From CAZFBA01 sp964517135 (GTDB lineage Bacteria > Cyanobacteriota > Vampirovibrionia > JBFMGH01): DNA of 64,000 bases. The notes below the pieces were generated by a model that saw nothing but the letters and a program-made list of their open reading frames with translations, searched no databases and was not told where the DNA came from. Location of the stretch: NCBI GenBank assembly GCA_964517135.1, contig CAZFBA010000013.1, forward strand, positions 31,490 to 95,489. The letters are read 5' to 3'. Of the stretch, positions 35,902 to 44,478 are shown one piece after another (position 1 is the first letter of the stretch; each line of letters begins with the position of its first letter). A program made the position numbers and the translations under genes.

Positions 35902-37608
35902 TTAAAGCCCGGTTTCAGAAGGTCTGAATATACTAGCTTCATCCTTAAAGCCAAGTTCTCTGTATAAGGATTGAATGAGTGCCATAATGTTTATCTGCCT
36001 GGAAAGAACTTCACTGTTACCGACAAGCTTTATGAACTCTAAAAGCTTATTTACACGTATATCACGTGACATAGAAGAGTTAGCACCAACAATTCTAAAG
36101 TTATAATCATTGAAATCTGCTACCCTGAAAGAATTATAAGGGTATACACTAATGTTATTTGCTAGACCAGGCTGGTTTTTATCTTCTGCAAAAATCATAT
36201 TATAAGAGAATATAAGCTTGATGGTACGCTTGAGGGCTAATTCCTCAACATTTTGAATAACTTCAGAAAACCTGACTATACCTGCCTGTTGCAGTGCAGC
36301 AACTTCTGTTGCTGTCTTGCTGAATTCTACGTTAGGGCCACCGGTAAAATATTTTGTTGCTCCGGTTACCTCCTGATATTCAGCTTTCAGCTGTGCTATT
36401 TCGTTATAGCTAATCTGTACCGAAGAATCAGGGTGCAGTGGCCTGATATTATTCGGGTCTTTTACAGGTATTAACGCCCCGGGCCGTGCTACAATCTCTT
36501 CAGGGTCAAGTATGCCATCATCCACATAGGCCCACATGCCGTTAATAATCAGAGATAATACATCTGCTTTCTGGTTACTAAACGTATTGACCATATATTG
36601 AATACCCAGACCGGGTTCAATAGCACCAACACCATATAACTCATTGGGTACAGACTCATAAGTGCAGAATACAAAAGGCTTATCGTGATAGGGGTTTGGC
36701 TCAAACCTGATCAGCTGGCTATCATCAGCAACTACAGCGATATAATCATAATAGATAGTGTTTCCAACTTTAAAATCTCCATAAGCACTCAGCAGCTTGA
36801 TTTTATTGCCCCTGTTAGAACAATGCTGCATGTCAAATGCCTGTAAGGCCTCAGTTATATACTGTTCCTGATTATAGTCTTTGCTAACCTCAAGATCATC
36901 AGTGTTTTTATACACCGGATTATTCATAACCTGCTCCAAAGTCCGGTATGTACGGTGTATTACCATTCCATCTTCCCAGCGGGAAACAGAAGGGTCAAAC
37001 ACAATGTCATACATGTTTATACACTCTAACTCAGGACCATCATAAACAAGCTTTTCTACATCTAATTCTTGCTTTTCAAAGCCTGTTAACTGTCCGATTT
37101 CATCATAAACAGGAACATCAACAACCTCTCTAACATTCCTGATGATTTTTTTCCAGTAAATTGCTGCTGCTGAGTTACCAATAATGACCATCTGCTTTAG
37201 AAAAGAAGCAAATTTAGTAATGAAACTCATTTCATCAAGCTGATATAAGAGGTATAATTTAACCAGATTTGCTTTCATATCTGCTTCAGGAGTCCGGCCC
37301 TCTACTGAAAAGAACGCACTATCAGTAGGGAACAGGGCCCGTTTAAGGTTAGAATATATATTTGTGGCAGCTTCATACGACAGAGGAACATAAACCTGCG
37401 ACCGCCACTTTCTGGCATCACTTATACTGTGGTTATGCTGGTTTAAAAAAGCCTTTATACACTCATCCCATTTTTTCTCTTTAGCTAATCGGGCCTGTTT
37501 GAATTCATTAAACTTTGTTACTACCTGATCAACAACTTCTTTTGCTTTATCAGATTTATAATTTTTAAATGCCTGCGGCTGTTTCTGCTTTTCAATATTC
37601 TCTGACAT
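35902..37608 (-). CDS. Phage portal protein
   Basis: The protein (568 residues from ATG 37608, preceded by GGAGGT) has the P22/SU10-type portal pattern: an N-terminal helical part with WDECIKAFLNQHNHS, RKWRSQVYVPLSYEAATNIYSNL, DIVFDPSVSRWEDG and NELYGVGAIEPGLGIQYMVN. The later part includes the long alpha barrel region. It forms the twelve-subunit channel for DNA at one capsid vertex. The longer frame to 37656 adds a weak leader. terL lies 14 kb away and the scaffold is separated by three plus-strand genes. Confidence 0.9.
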   Translation of the reverse strand: MSENIEKQKQPQAFKNYKSDKAKEVVDQVVTKFNEFKQARLAKEKKWDECIKAFLNQHNHSISDARKWRSQVYVPLSYEAATNIYSNLKRALFPTDSAFFSVEGRTPEADMKANLVKLYLLYQLDEMSFITKFASFLKQMVIIGNSAAAIYWKKIIRNVREVVDVPVYDEIGQLTGFEKQELDVEKLVYDGPELECINMYDIVFDPSVSRWEDGMVIHRTYRTLEQVMNNPVYKNTDDLEVSKDYNQEQYITEALQAFDMQHCSNRGNKIKLLSAYGDFKVGNTIYYDYIAVVADDSQLIRFEPNPYHDKPFVFCTYESVPNELYGVGAIEPGLGIQYMVNTFSNQKADVLSLIINGMWAYVDDGILDPEEIVARPGALIPVKDPNNIRPLHPDSSVQISYNEIAQLKAEYQEVTGATKYFTGGPNVEFSKTATEVAALQQAGIVRFSEVIQNVEELALKRTIKLIFSYNMIFAEDKNQPGLANNISVYPYNSFRVADFNDYNFRIVGANSSMSRDIRVNKLLEFIKLVGNSEVLSRQINIMALIQSLYRELGFKDEASIFRPSETGL

Positions 37609-37726
37609 AATAACCTCCGGGTTTTTTGTTGTTGAAATATTACAAACTTTCTTCACCTGATGTTTTCTAATGCAGCTTCGTACGATGCAAAAACACCGTA
37701 CGAAGCCATAGATCTCAACCTGTCTG

Positions 37727-38581
37727 TTAAAACTCGATTTTTAAAGATTTCTGAAGCAAATTGCTTAAAATATTATCTCTGTGATAGGCGTTATTCACTT
37801 TTAAATTTGTATCAACCAGGTCTATGAGGCTTTTAATCTGGTTTAGACGTCTGATATCCGGAGAGCCAGTTGTTTCTTCTCCGTAGAATGAAGTAAGATT
37901 GTTGTTAAGGGAGGTGTTAGCGGTTATCGAGTTTACCAGATTATAATAATCTTTTAGCCTCTGTAGATTCAGTTTTTTGCTGCTATCATTGAGATCAGCC
38001 TGGTTAAACGCAGCTTTGAGACCAGATTCCAGAGGAAAAACACTGGATTGATAATAGGCATCACCTGCCAGTTTGTTAAGAATGCTCGCTGCATCGTTGC
38101 GCATCCCGGCTACATCTTTAGCATAGTTATAGCCCTGAAGCCATGAATCGTTTCTCAGGTTAGATAGTGCACCGGCGTTAGCACCAAACAGGTTTTCTAT
38201 GCCGCTCATAAAAGAACTCGATGCTCCCATGCCTCTTTTCATAGCATCTTCTCTGAATGATTGAATATCTCTGGCAAGCTTGCCTTCGAGTTCGCCTGCT
38301 CCACGGTTGTAAAGCAGGTCTGCTAATTGCATACCTGTTTCCAGATCGCCTGAAGTTAGTTTTCCGACATCAGGTAAAAGATTCCGAAGACTTTGATTAG
38401 ACTGTCTGGCAAGGTTTTTTAGTCCTTCAAGATTGTCTATACCTATTGATATGCCTTTAGAACCAAGATTCTTCAGGCCACTAAATGCTCCAGATAGGTT
38501 CACAGCAGGTATTTGTGTAACAGATACTGGCTTTAACAACCGGCGGGGCTGATAATAATCATAGATGTTATTTGTTACCAT
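37727..38581 (-). CDS. Phage virion-associated protein of unknown function
   Basis: The 284-residue protein is helical with Ala/Leu/Asn-rich stretches and repeated Gly-Asn turns; a segment REDAMKRGMGASSSFMSGIEN resembles parts of internal virion or tail assembly proteins. It has no membrane helix or cysteine. It sits between the GNAT-like gene and the portal. An ejection or neck protein is possible; I have no firm family. Confidence 0.55.
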   Translation of the reverse strand: MVTNNIYDYYQPRRLLKPVSVTQIPAVNLSGAFSGLKNLGSKGISIGIDNLEGLKNLARQSNQSLRNLLPDVGKLTSGDLETGMQLADLLYNRGAGELEGKLARDIQSFREDAMKRGMGASSSFMSGIENLFGANAGALSNLRNDSWLQGYNYAKDVAGMRNDAASILNKLAGDAYYQSSVFPLESGLKAAFNQADLNDSSKKLNLQRLKDYYNLVNSITANTSLNNNLTSFYGEETTGSPDIRRLNQIKSLIDLVDTNLKVNNAYHRDNILSNLLQKSLKIEF

Positions 38582-38585
38582 AGAT

Positions 38586-39104
38586 TCACCCCTTTCTTCC
38601 GGGTTTTAGTAAAGTGTAAGCCATACTGTCTTTGTATATCCCCAGATAAATAAACCCCGTTGCTTCTAATATTTTCTGCATTTTCTGGTTGTTTTTTTCT
38701 GTTTTAATCAGTATTTGGGAGACATTATGCCTGAAAAGTTTGTTGAACAGATAAACCAAAGCTGATTTCAGATGTTCAGTATCTTTATAGCTTTCATCCA
38801 TAAATATTTTAATACTTACAACACATGGATAACAGCTATCTGCAATAATAAAGCCATAAACAACACCTGTCTTTATATTTTCCAGAGTATATATCATTGC
38901 CCTGTTGTTGTTTATTCTTCTGATAAGTGAACGATAAAGGTTTTTAAGTGAATTATTGCTTTTTGAAAAGTCTCCAGGCTCATTTTGCATCAGCTTAATC
39001 AGGTAAAATGAATGTTTATGGATATTAAATTTTACAGGTTTCACTCTGTCAGAAGTTTTAGCCTTCAATAATGTTATCTTTGAACTGTTCAAAGACTTTT
39101 TCAT
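38586..39104 (-). CDS. GNAT-family acetyltransferase-like protein in phage block
   Basis: The 172-residue protein ends with a GNAT core: strands around VVYGFIIAD and VSIKIFMDESYK, then KMQKILEATGFIYLGIYKDSMAY, the usual acetyl-CoA-binding region and last strand. The classic Q/RxxGxG loop is poorly kept, so catalysis is uncertain. ATG 39104 is favoured by TGGAGA; it then overlaps the preceding gene by 47 bases. GNAT-like genes do occur near phage packaging genes. Confidence 0.65.
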   Translation of the reverse strand: MKKSLNSSKITLLKAKTSDRVKPVKFNIHKHSFYLIKLMQNEPGDFSKSNNSLKNLYRSLIRRINNNRAMIYTLENIKTGVVYGFIIADSCYPCVVSIKIFMDESYKDTEHLKSALVYLFNKLFRHNVSQILIKTEKNNQKMQKILEATGFIYLGIYKDSMAYTLLKPGRKG

Positions 39105-39303
39105 AATTATCTCCATTAATCTTGCGAGTATATTTTGCTGAACGTTGTTTATCAGCATAGTTTAGCTTGTAATAATAGTCAAAGAGAAGTTTAATAGACT
39201 GAATATCACCTTTGGCAAGTTTTTCTTTAAACGCTTCTGTGTTAGCAAGCAGATACTCAATATTTGCCGTTAAGAATTTCTGAATCATCTTCTGATTTGA
39301 CAT
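39058..39303 (-). CDS. Small phage protein, possible small terminase candidate
   Basis: An 81-residue helical, charged protein preceded by AAAGGAG. It overlaps the genes on both sides by about 47 bases. Its position just before the GNAT and portal genes suits a small terminase or packaging helper, but the helix-turn-helix needed for terS is not evident. Confidence 0.5.
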   Translation of the reverse strand: MSNQKMIQKFLTANIEYLLANTEAFKEKLAKGDIQSIKLLFDYYYKLNYADKQRSAKYTRKINGDNYEKVFEQFKDNIIEG

Positions 39304-39616
39304 CTTCTGGTACTCCTTTGTTGTTTAAACTGACATTGAGGGCATTTTCAAGCTTTTCAATATTATTAATATAGCTTTGAATGAGATATTCAATAAACCT
39401 GATGATGCATAAATTGTAAGAATAGAGCAGCATTACAAAATTGAAGTTTTTAGAATACACTGGTCGTGAACGTAGAGTGATTTCAGGGTCATCTCTTTTT
39501 TGCCAGTAGCAATCTACCGGCAGACTGAATTCTTGCCAGAGCTTTTCCAAAAGGAGATATGTACCAGTTTTAGGGTTTGTAATCCTTAAATAATAACGTC
39601 TGGATTCTTTTTCCAT
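39257..39616 (-). CDS. Uncharacterised phage-region protein
   Basis: A 119-residue protein preceded by AGGGAG, with an N-terminal basic region (ESRRYYLRITNPK), a central Tyr/Ile-rich helix (about 65-90) and an acidic tail. No family recognised. It overlaps the following small gene by 47 bases, suggesting coupled translation. Confidence 0.5.
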   Translation of the reverse strand: MEKESRRYYLRITNPKTGTYLLLEKLWQEFSLPVDCYWQKRDDPEITLRSRPVYSKNFNFVMLLYSYNLCIIRFIEYLIQSYINNIEKLENALNVSLNNKGVPEDVKSEDDSEILNGKY

Positions 39617-39865
39617 CTGAATCTCCCTTGCTGGTGATTAATGTAAATTATTGTTAGAAGTAATATCTACTAACAATAAACATAAGGATAACATGACAGG
39701 CATAATTTACTTGCTTTTCAATTAATATGGATAATTGCTTCAGGCAATCTCTTTAAACTAAAAAGGAACGTTTGATTAAAACATCCCTGAAAGTTGCTAT
39801 GAAATTTTAAGTAACATTTTAACTGTTTTAATTCTTATTTTGCAGTGATAATGGCTAGTATTATT

Positions 39866-40102
39866 CTATATAAGCTCTTTTTTATTACGTCTGGCGCATT
39901 CAACAGTAGTATTAATAAAGTTCAACACATCTTTATGGCCCTGCGAGATACCGTTTTTGTATGCCTGCTTAATGAGTGAATCAAGCCCGTCTATAGATAT
40001 CATCACAGGGACAGAGTTTTTTGTAAGATAATCATTTAATACCTGCCACCCTGGAGTATTCAGCATTGTTTCAAGGGCTAAAGCTCTTTGAGAAAGGTTC
40101 AT
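39866..40102 (-). CDS. Small protein at the right end of the phage block
   Basis: A 78-residue helical protein with a strong GGAGGTGG ribosome binding site five bases before the ATG. It has no membrane segment; the C-terminus is basic (RRNKKE). It is the first minus-strand gene of the block and could be a regulator or packaging protein; no family recognised. Confidence 0.55.
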   Translation of the reverse strand: MNLSQRALALETMLNTPGWQVLNDYLTKNSVPVMISIDGLDSLIKQAYKNGISQGHKDVLNFINTTVECARRNKKELI

Positions 40103-40263
40103 AAGCCACCTCCGTCATATACCTCTACCCTATTTATACCCGATTTGATACACAAAAGTCGCATTTTTGAAGGGTTTTTTGAAAAATTGTTACAAAAATT
40201 TACAATTGTGCTCCGTTCTATCTGCCTGAATACCTGTTATACCATTCCACGTATATAATTAAT

Positions 40264-40303
40264 ATAGAGATCTCTGAATAATTTAAAAGTTCACAGATTC
40301 AAG
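40264..40303 (+). repeat. Dispersed repeat family B, copy 2
   Basis: This copy runs from ATAGAGATCTCTGAATAA to CACAGATTCAAG, nearly identical to 9358-9397. It then continues with AAATTAGTGGCGGGGG, shared in diverged form with 63845-63905. GAATCT at about 40363 can pair back with AGATTC. It lies in the 665-base gap between 40103 and 40767. Confidence 0.75.
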
Positions 40304-40523
40304 AAATTAGTGGCGGGGGTTCCCTATATGCTGATGGAATTCGACCTCTATAATCTGGAATCTATACATTACTTTCAAAGATCAGTATATCACTCAAAAA
40401 CTCAATGATTGACGATATAAAAATTGTGCTTCAATAAGCATGAGATTTTTAAAGATTTTTACCTGAAATGTTTATTATGGCAGCATTAAAGAAACCAGAA
40501 GAGGCTAATATTCTGCAAAACTA

Positions 40524-40548
40524 CCGGAGCGAACTTAGTTCGCTCCGG
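40524..40548. terminator. Perfect 11-bp hairpin, terminator-like on the plus strand
   Basis: CCGGAGCGAAC and GTTCGCTCCGG pair perfectly around TTA; AGAGAGTTTTATTT follows on the plus strand, so weak rho-independent termination is possible. The hairpin is G+C-rich and stands out in an A+T-rich gap. It could equally be a transposon or repeat end. Confidence 0.55.
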
Positions 40549-40767
40549 AGAGAGTTTTATTTCGGGCTAATTCAAACATTCAATAAACTATTACCATTGC
40601 AAGGAGGGCTTTTATCTTGACGTTGCAATCTGGAATAAGCATTTGATAGATCCTTCGCTGTGCTCTCCTCGAAAAATCCTCCTTTAGTGGTGATGAAGGG
40701 GGTATGCACACTGCAAACATGCCTTCAAGCAAACTTATAAAAAACATCTTACATATGTATTAGTTCT
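40549..40767. other. Intergenic region with repeat fragments
   Basis: No open frame is supported. It contains TCCTTCGCTGTG (40651-40662), a fragment of the family D repeat fully present at 62301-62366. Slightly to the left, GAGGCTAATATTCTGCAAAA (40501-40520) matches 62380-62399. A core palindrome TACATATGTA (40750-40759) resembles the 14-bp motif. Confidence 0.5.
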
Positions 40768-41259
40768 TCAAGTTGTTTGAGTACTTCTCATGCCAAAACT
40801 TCTTATTTTCTTGAACAGTTCAGCATTTTCGCTGTTGAGTGTGTTAATTTTCTGTATCATCTTTGTAACTTCGCCACCCTTATGAGCTGCTGTATTGGAA
40901 CATTTAACTTTTAGCTGATCAATTTCTTCAAGGTTAGCCTGAAACTTCTGTTTGATATTCTGTAATTCTTCGTTAACAGGCTGTCCTGACATAGCTATTC
41001 GAACAAGCTTAGAGGTGACCCTCTGTCCCACAGCAGCATTGGGGCCGGGACGCACGAATTCTTTGTTATCCAGATAGGCTTTAAATTGTTTCATCTCTTC
41101 TGGAGTTAAAGAAAATAATACTTTCTGCATTTCAAGAAGGGTTTTTTTATCTGCAAAGCTGACTGTGCAGTTCATGAGTGTTTTTGTCTTCATTTTATTT
41201 TTAAGCCTGATTTTGTCGCCTTTTTCCTTCAATTCGTCGAAAAAGAAATAATTGTGCAT
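40768..41259 (-). CDS. Coiled-coil protein of unknown function
   Basis: The 163-residue protein is charged, with a coiled coil in the C-terminal third (heptad Leu/Ile at about 105-155) and a Pro/Gly turn in the middle (EFVRPGPNAAVGQ). AGGAGAGAG lies before the ATG. No signal peptide or membrane helix. It may mark the right border of the phage block or be host-encoded; the ribosome binding site style (AGGAGAGAG) matches the host genes at 41843 and 51871. Confidence 0.6.
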   Translation of the reverse strand: MHNYFFFDELKEKGDKIRLKNKMKTKTLMNCTVSFADKKTLLEMQKVLFSLTPEEMKQFKAYLDNKEFVRPGPNAAVGQRVTSKLVRIAMSGQPVNEELQNIKQKFQANLEEIDQLKVKCSNTAAHKGGEVTKMIQKINTLNSENAELFKKIRSFGMRSTQTT

Positions 41260-41720
41260 ACGCTCTCTCCTATGCTTGCTGGATTATGTACTCACCCGGA
41301 AAATTTTTTAAAATAATGTCTTATTATTATTGTAGTCAATTAACATCCAGGATGCTTGAACAGGCCTGTTCATAATGAATGAGTAATATGGCTTATGTAA
41401 TTAAGCTACCTGTCTCAGGTATTTATTGTGAGTATACCTGATAATAATAATGTAAATTAAATTTTTCAGGTTCACTATTGTATTCAGTCTATGCAGGTCA
41501 AGTATTTTAGTATAAATATTATCTGGAGAGAGGAGTGATAACAAAACAAAAAAGTTTTTACACTTAAGTTTTTATCTAATTATGGCAATTAAGCCTATTG
41601 GTTATTACGCATTAAAGCTTATATGTTGAAAAATACACTATTGAAACACCGTGAGTAGAAGCATAAGGAGAAACAAACAGAGAGAACAGGCCAAAAAACT
41701 TTACACAAAATAGTTTTTTG
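41260..41720. other. Intergenic region between divergent genes
   Basis: This A+T-rich gap has no supported gene. Near 41406-41435 short inverted parts ACCTG/CAGGT and CAGGTAT/ATACCTG overlap each other, which could be a regulator site. Confidence 0.4.
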
Positions 41721-41744
41721 TTTTGAATCATCTGTGATTCAAAA
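41721..41744. promoter_or_regulatory. Perfect 10-bp inverted repeat upstream of the split gene
   Basis: TTTTGAATCA and TGATTCAAAA flank TCTG, about 100 bases before the ATG of the gene at 41843. No T-run follows on either strand, so an operator or mRNA leader hairpin is more likely than a terminator. Confidence 0.5.
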
Positions 41745-41842
41745 AAGATAGTTATTATTACCATTCTTGCCTATGCAAATATTTATAGCAAGAGATTTAT
41801 ACTATTAATTTAGTTACTTTCTAAATTACAGGAGAGAGACAT

Positions 41843-42608
41843 ATGGTTACAGGCGTAACGAATAAGCCAGTTGAACAGAAGAAAAAACCAGATAATCAGA
41901 ATAATGCAAATAACAATCAGGGAAATGTCAATGAACCAACACCTGAAGCGCAAAGCAAGATACAGGTGGGCTCCGATGGTCAGATAACTGAAGAAAGTGA
42001 ACGAAATATAATCAAAGAAATATCGGGTCGCAAGGGTATTGATTCCAGTGCTATGGGTACTAAAAACGACTGGAAAAAGCTTGCTCAGGACCCTAACAGC
42101 GGCGTTACACTTGAAAAAGGCCCCAATGGTGAAGAAGTTCTTGTCATAGAAGACGAAGTATACGGTACAGTCAAAATAGCCATGGGGGGGGGATGGTGAA
42201 ATTAATGGTGGTGACGACGAAATTATATCTATTGGCAGCCAGCAATTTAACTACGAAATGCACCATGGCGGAAATGCAGCTTATGGAGACGGTTTGAAAA
42301 ACGCTCTGGGTGCTCTGGGTATCGGCAATTTGCAGGCTCTTCAAAATGCAGCCGGTGATCTTGATACTCTGGCGTATCAGGCAGCTCAATCTGCTCCTGA
42401 ACATCTGCAATTCATAATGGCTTTTGCACAGCAACAAGCCAATAATATCAATGGTAATATGTTTGATTATTTGTTAACTGGCCCTCAGATGAACTCTCTA
42501 CAGGCCAGCATTATGAAGTATGTAGAACAGGGTCAGATGACTAATCAGGCTGCTAAACATTCCAGCGGCATTGGTAACTATTCTATTAACCCCTTTATGG
42601 CTGCATAA
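41843..42608 (+). CDS. Uncharacterised protein interrupted by a frameshift at a G9 tract
   Basis: The frame starting at 41843 (preceded by AGGAGAGAG) encodes 118 residues and ends at 42199 just after nine G residues (42184-42192). From that tract a second frame is open to 42608 without a start or ribosome binding site of its own. One G fewer (or two more) would join both into one protein of about 254 residues. The N-terminal half is disordered (Asn/Gln/Lys/Pro-rich) and then acidic; the C-terminal half is helical, rich in Ala/Asn/Gln. It could be a phase-variable gene, a recent pseudogene or a sequencing error. No family recognised. Confidence 0.7.
42184..42192 (+). repeat. Homopolymeric G9 tract inside a coding region
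   Basis: Nine consecutive G residues, exceptional for this A+T-rich window, lie precisely at the frame break of the gene 41843-42608. Such tracts slip during replication and act as on/off switches in other bacteria. Confidence 0.9.
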
Positions 42609-42679
42609 AAATATCCTTATACCAAATACCAATACACCCTTTTAAAACAGAGTTCTGGGCAGCAGGATGAATAACCCTG

Positions 42680-42795
42680 TTCCCTGAGGGTGGGTGGGTG
42701 GGCCCTGAGCGGCTGAAGGCCGCTTCTTCATCAAGTAGTGGCTCTGCCACAACCAAATCCATGGCAGGCGGGCAACGAAAGAAACAAGCCCACAA
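42680..42795. other. GC-rich structured island with perfect G-quadruplex motif
   Basis: Within about 110 G+C-rich bases after the split gene lie GGGTGGGTGGGTGGG (42688-42702), a perfect four-run quadruplex motif with one-base loops, the hairpin GCGGC-TGAAG-GCCGC (42709-42723) and the hairpin GTGGC-TCT-GCCAC (42738-42750). The ORFs drawn through it have no ribosome binding site. A structured 3' region, small RNA or DNA recombination signal is possible. Confidence 0.6.
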
Positions 42796-42878
42796 GATAT
42801 ACACCCAGAGTGAAAATGTCAGGCTAATACCCGCAAGCAAAACATTTCCCAAAAAATTAAAACTGGGGCATAAACATT

Positions 42879-42912
42879 AAGAAAAGACCCTGCTTTCACA
42901 GGGTCTTTTCTT
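42879..42912. terminator. Bidirectional rho-independent terminator
   Basis: AAGAAAAGACCCTG and CAGGGTCTTTTCTT form a perfect 14-bp stem with loop CTTTCA. The A/T-rich ends provide a T-tract on both strands, so it can end both the HU gene (minus strand) and plus-strand transcripts from the split gene. Confidence 0.9.
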
Positions 42913-42932
42913 GAAACAGTGCTAGTAAATTC

Positions 42933-43208
42933 TTATTTGTTTACCATTTCTTTGAATTTTTTGCCTGCTGAGAAAGCTGGAACTGTTTTAGCAGGAATCT
43001 GAATCTCTTTACCTGTTTGTGGGTTTCTGCCAGTTCTTGAAGCACGTTTGCGAGCTTCAAAGGTACCAAAACCTACTAAGGTAACTTTTCTGCCTTTGGA
43101 AACTGTCTTTTCGATAATTTCCATAGTGCAATTGATGATTTCAGCAGCTTGCTTTTGTGATACTTTTGTTTTCTTTGCTACTTCTTGGACTAATTCTTCT
43201 TTATTCAT
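42933..43208 (-). CDS. hup: HU-family histone-like DNA-binding protein
   Basis: The 91-residue protein shows the full HU sequence: MNKEELVQEVAKKTKVSQKQ at the N-terminus, VTLVGFGTFEARKRASR, the arm with GRNPQTGKEIQIPA and the closing PAFSAGKKFKEMVN. It bends and compacts DNA as a dimer. IHF-type relatives differ in the arm. AGGAAAGG precedes the ATG, a good promoter lies just upstream and a strong terminator follows, so it is a single-gene unit. Symbol hup is generic. Confidence 0.97.
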   Translation of the reverse strand: MNKEELVQEVAKKTKVSQKQAAEIINCTMEIIEKTVSKGRKVTLVGFGTFEARKRASRTGRNPQTGKEIQIPAKTVPAFSAGKKFKEMVNK

Positions 43209-43242
43209 TCTTTTTCCTTTCCTAAAAACTCAACCGAGCACT

Positions 43243-43272
43243 ATTATAATTGCATTCACTAAAAAAAATCAA
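43243..43272 (-). promoter_or_regulatory. Sigma70-type promoter of the HU gene
   Basis: On the minus strand TTGATT (43272-43267) and TATAAT (43248-43243) are 18 bases apart, and the -10 box lies about 35 bases upstream of the ATG at 43208. Confidence 0.7.
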
Positions 43273-43567
43273 GCATTAATTTTTTAAGTTTAATGGTTTT
43301 GAGAAAATAATTCTTTAATTGTTCCTCTCTGATAAGAAATATGCTTCATGCATTATTATAATCTCTTATCATACAAAGTTTTGTATTAAGTCTGTTTGTC
43401 TCAATTCTTTATTTATTAAAGAAATTACAAGATTTATAATTAACAATATAATGCCTATTAAAATAGTAATACTTATTTTAAACATAGCCTGTTGATTTAA
43501 AATATTGTAATGACTATATTTAAAATGTTACAAACAAAAAATTTAAATTTAAATGAGGTATTTTACT
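43273..43567. other. Intergenic region between HU and lipoprotein genes
   Basis: Very A+T-rich divergent gap with no supported gene; it must carry the promoter of the lipoprotein gene, but no consensus boxes with good spacing stand out. Confidence 0.4.
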
Positions 43568-44179
43568 ATGATTAAATTGAAATGGTTATTATTATTAATA
43601 GCTTTTGGCCTTGTGGCAGTCAATCTGAATGCTTGTAAATTCAGCGAAATCAAAGACAAAACTTCAGCAATTCAAAAAATTAAACCTGCTATTGACTTTG
43701 AGCAATACAAAGGTTTAAAAACTTACAACGTGTCTATGTATTATCAAACTTCTAATGTCATAAACAAAGCTAACGAAATAAAAAAGAAACTTGAAGAAGA
43801 AAAAAAACTTGATATAGAATCTTTTTCTGTAAACGATAGTTCAGCTTCTCTCAGAGCAAGTTTTCCTGCTGGCTCTACAGACAAAATCATAAACCTACTT
43901 GATGACGTATCTGATCTCACCAATATGAATAAAAACTTCAACGAATCAGGAGAATATTTCATCAGTTTTGCAGAAAAATATTATGCCTTCAAAGCACTTG
44001 ATGATAATTTTGAATATATTATTAAAGTATTAAAAGATAATAATACATATTATGTGGATGATTTTAAGCTAAAAGAAATTATTGAAAGCTCTATGAAACA
44101 TAATAAGGGTTCAATGGAAAGCTATGAAAAACAACTTAATAAAGGTTATCTACAGGTGAGTGTCTCAAAAACAAACTAG
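43568..44179 (+). CDS. Lipoprotein of unknown function
   Basis: Beginning at 43568, the protein (203 residues) has a type II signal peptide: MIKLKWLLLLIAFGLVAV followed by the lipobox LNAC with Cys23 as the lipidated residue. GAGG lies about 10 bases before this ATG; the frame also opens 15 bases earlier. The mature part is a mixed helical/strand domain with many Lys, Asn and Asp, and no recognised family. Lys24 after the Cys does not favour inner-membrane retention. It stands alone between HU and an orphan gene. Confidence 0.75.
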   Translation: MIKLKWLLLLIAFGLVAVNLNACKFSEIKDKTSAIQKIKPAIDFEQYKGLKTYNVSMYYQTSNVINKANEIKKKLEEEKKLDIESFSVNDSSASLRASFPAGSTDKIINLLDDVSDLTNMNKNFNESGEYFISFAEKYYAFKALDDNFEYIIKVLKDNNTYYVDDFKLKEIIESSMKHNKGSMESYEKQLNKGYLQVSVSKTN

Positions 44180-44269
44180 CCTCAACGCAGTCAATTCTCT
44201 TATTTATACTGCTTTTTGAAAGAAATGATAGATTATTGCAAAAACCAAACCCGATACCTGTTTTTGCTT

Positions 44270-44331
44270 GAATCTGTTGACTTTTGATGACAACCTGCTA
44301 TAAATACAATCTTTAACCAGACATCAGTGAA
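44270..44331 (+). repeat. Dispersed repeat family C, copy 1
   Basis: The segment with TTTTGATGACAACCTG and AACCAGACATCAGTGA recurs at 45064-45125 with scattered differences, in the same orientation. A shorter relative occurs at 18507-18550. The two copies enclose the orphan gene at 44479-44892. Confidence 0.65.
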
Positions 44332-44478
44332 TCTGAATGACTTTTTCAGGAGAATCAATATAATTTAAATAAGCCTGTATTAAAGGCATTGTTAAAGCTC
44401 TTTCAACTCATTAAATAACTGCCTGCTATGTTTTTGCCATGGCAGGCTCTGAAATACTTTAAAATAAAAGGGATCACT

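Noticed and set aside
20386..40760. Attachment-site direct repeat at both ends of the phage block
   Set aside because: Reading both border regions side by side gave no shared stretch longer than short A+T-rich words.
42258..42608. Independent gene beginning MHHGGN
   Set aside because: No ribosome binding site, and the frame is already open from the G9 tract; it is better read as the second half of the split gene.
42698..42880. Plus-strand 60-codon frame through the GC-rich island
   Set aside because: It has no ribosome binding site, overlaps the quadruplex and hairpins, and its composition follows the nucleotide structure.
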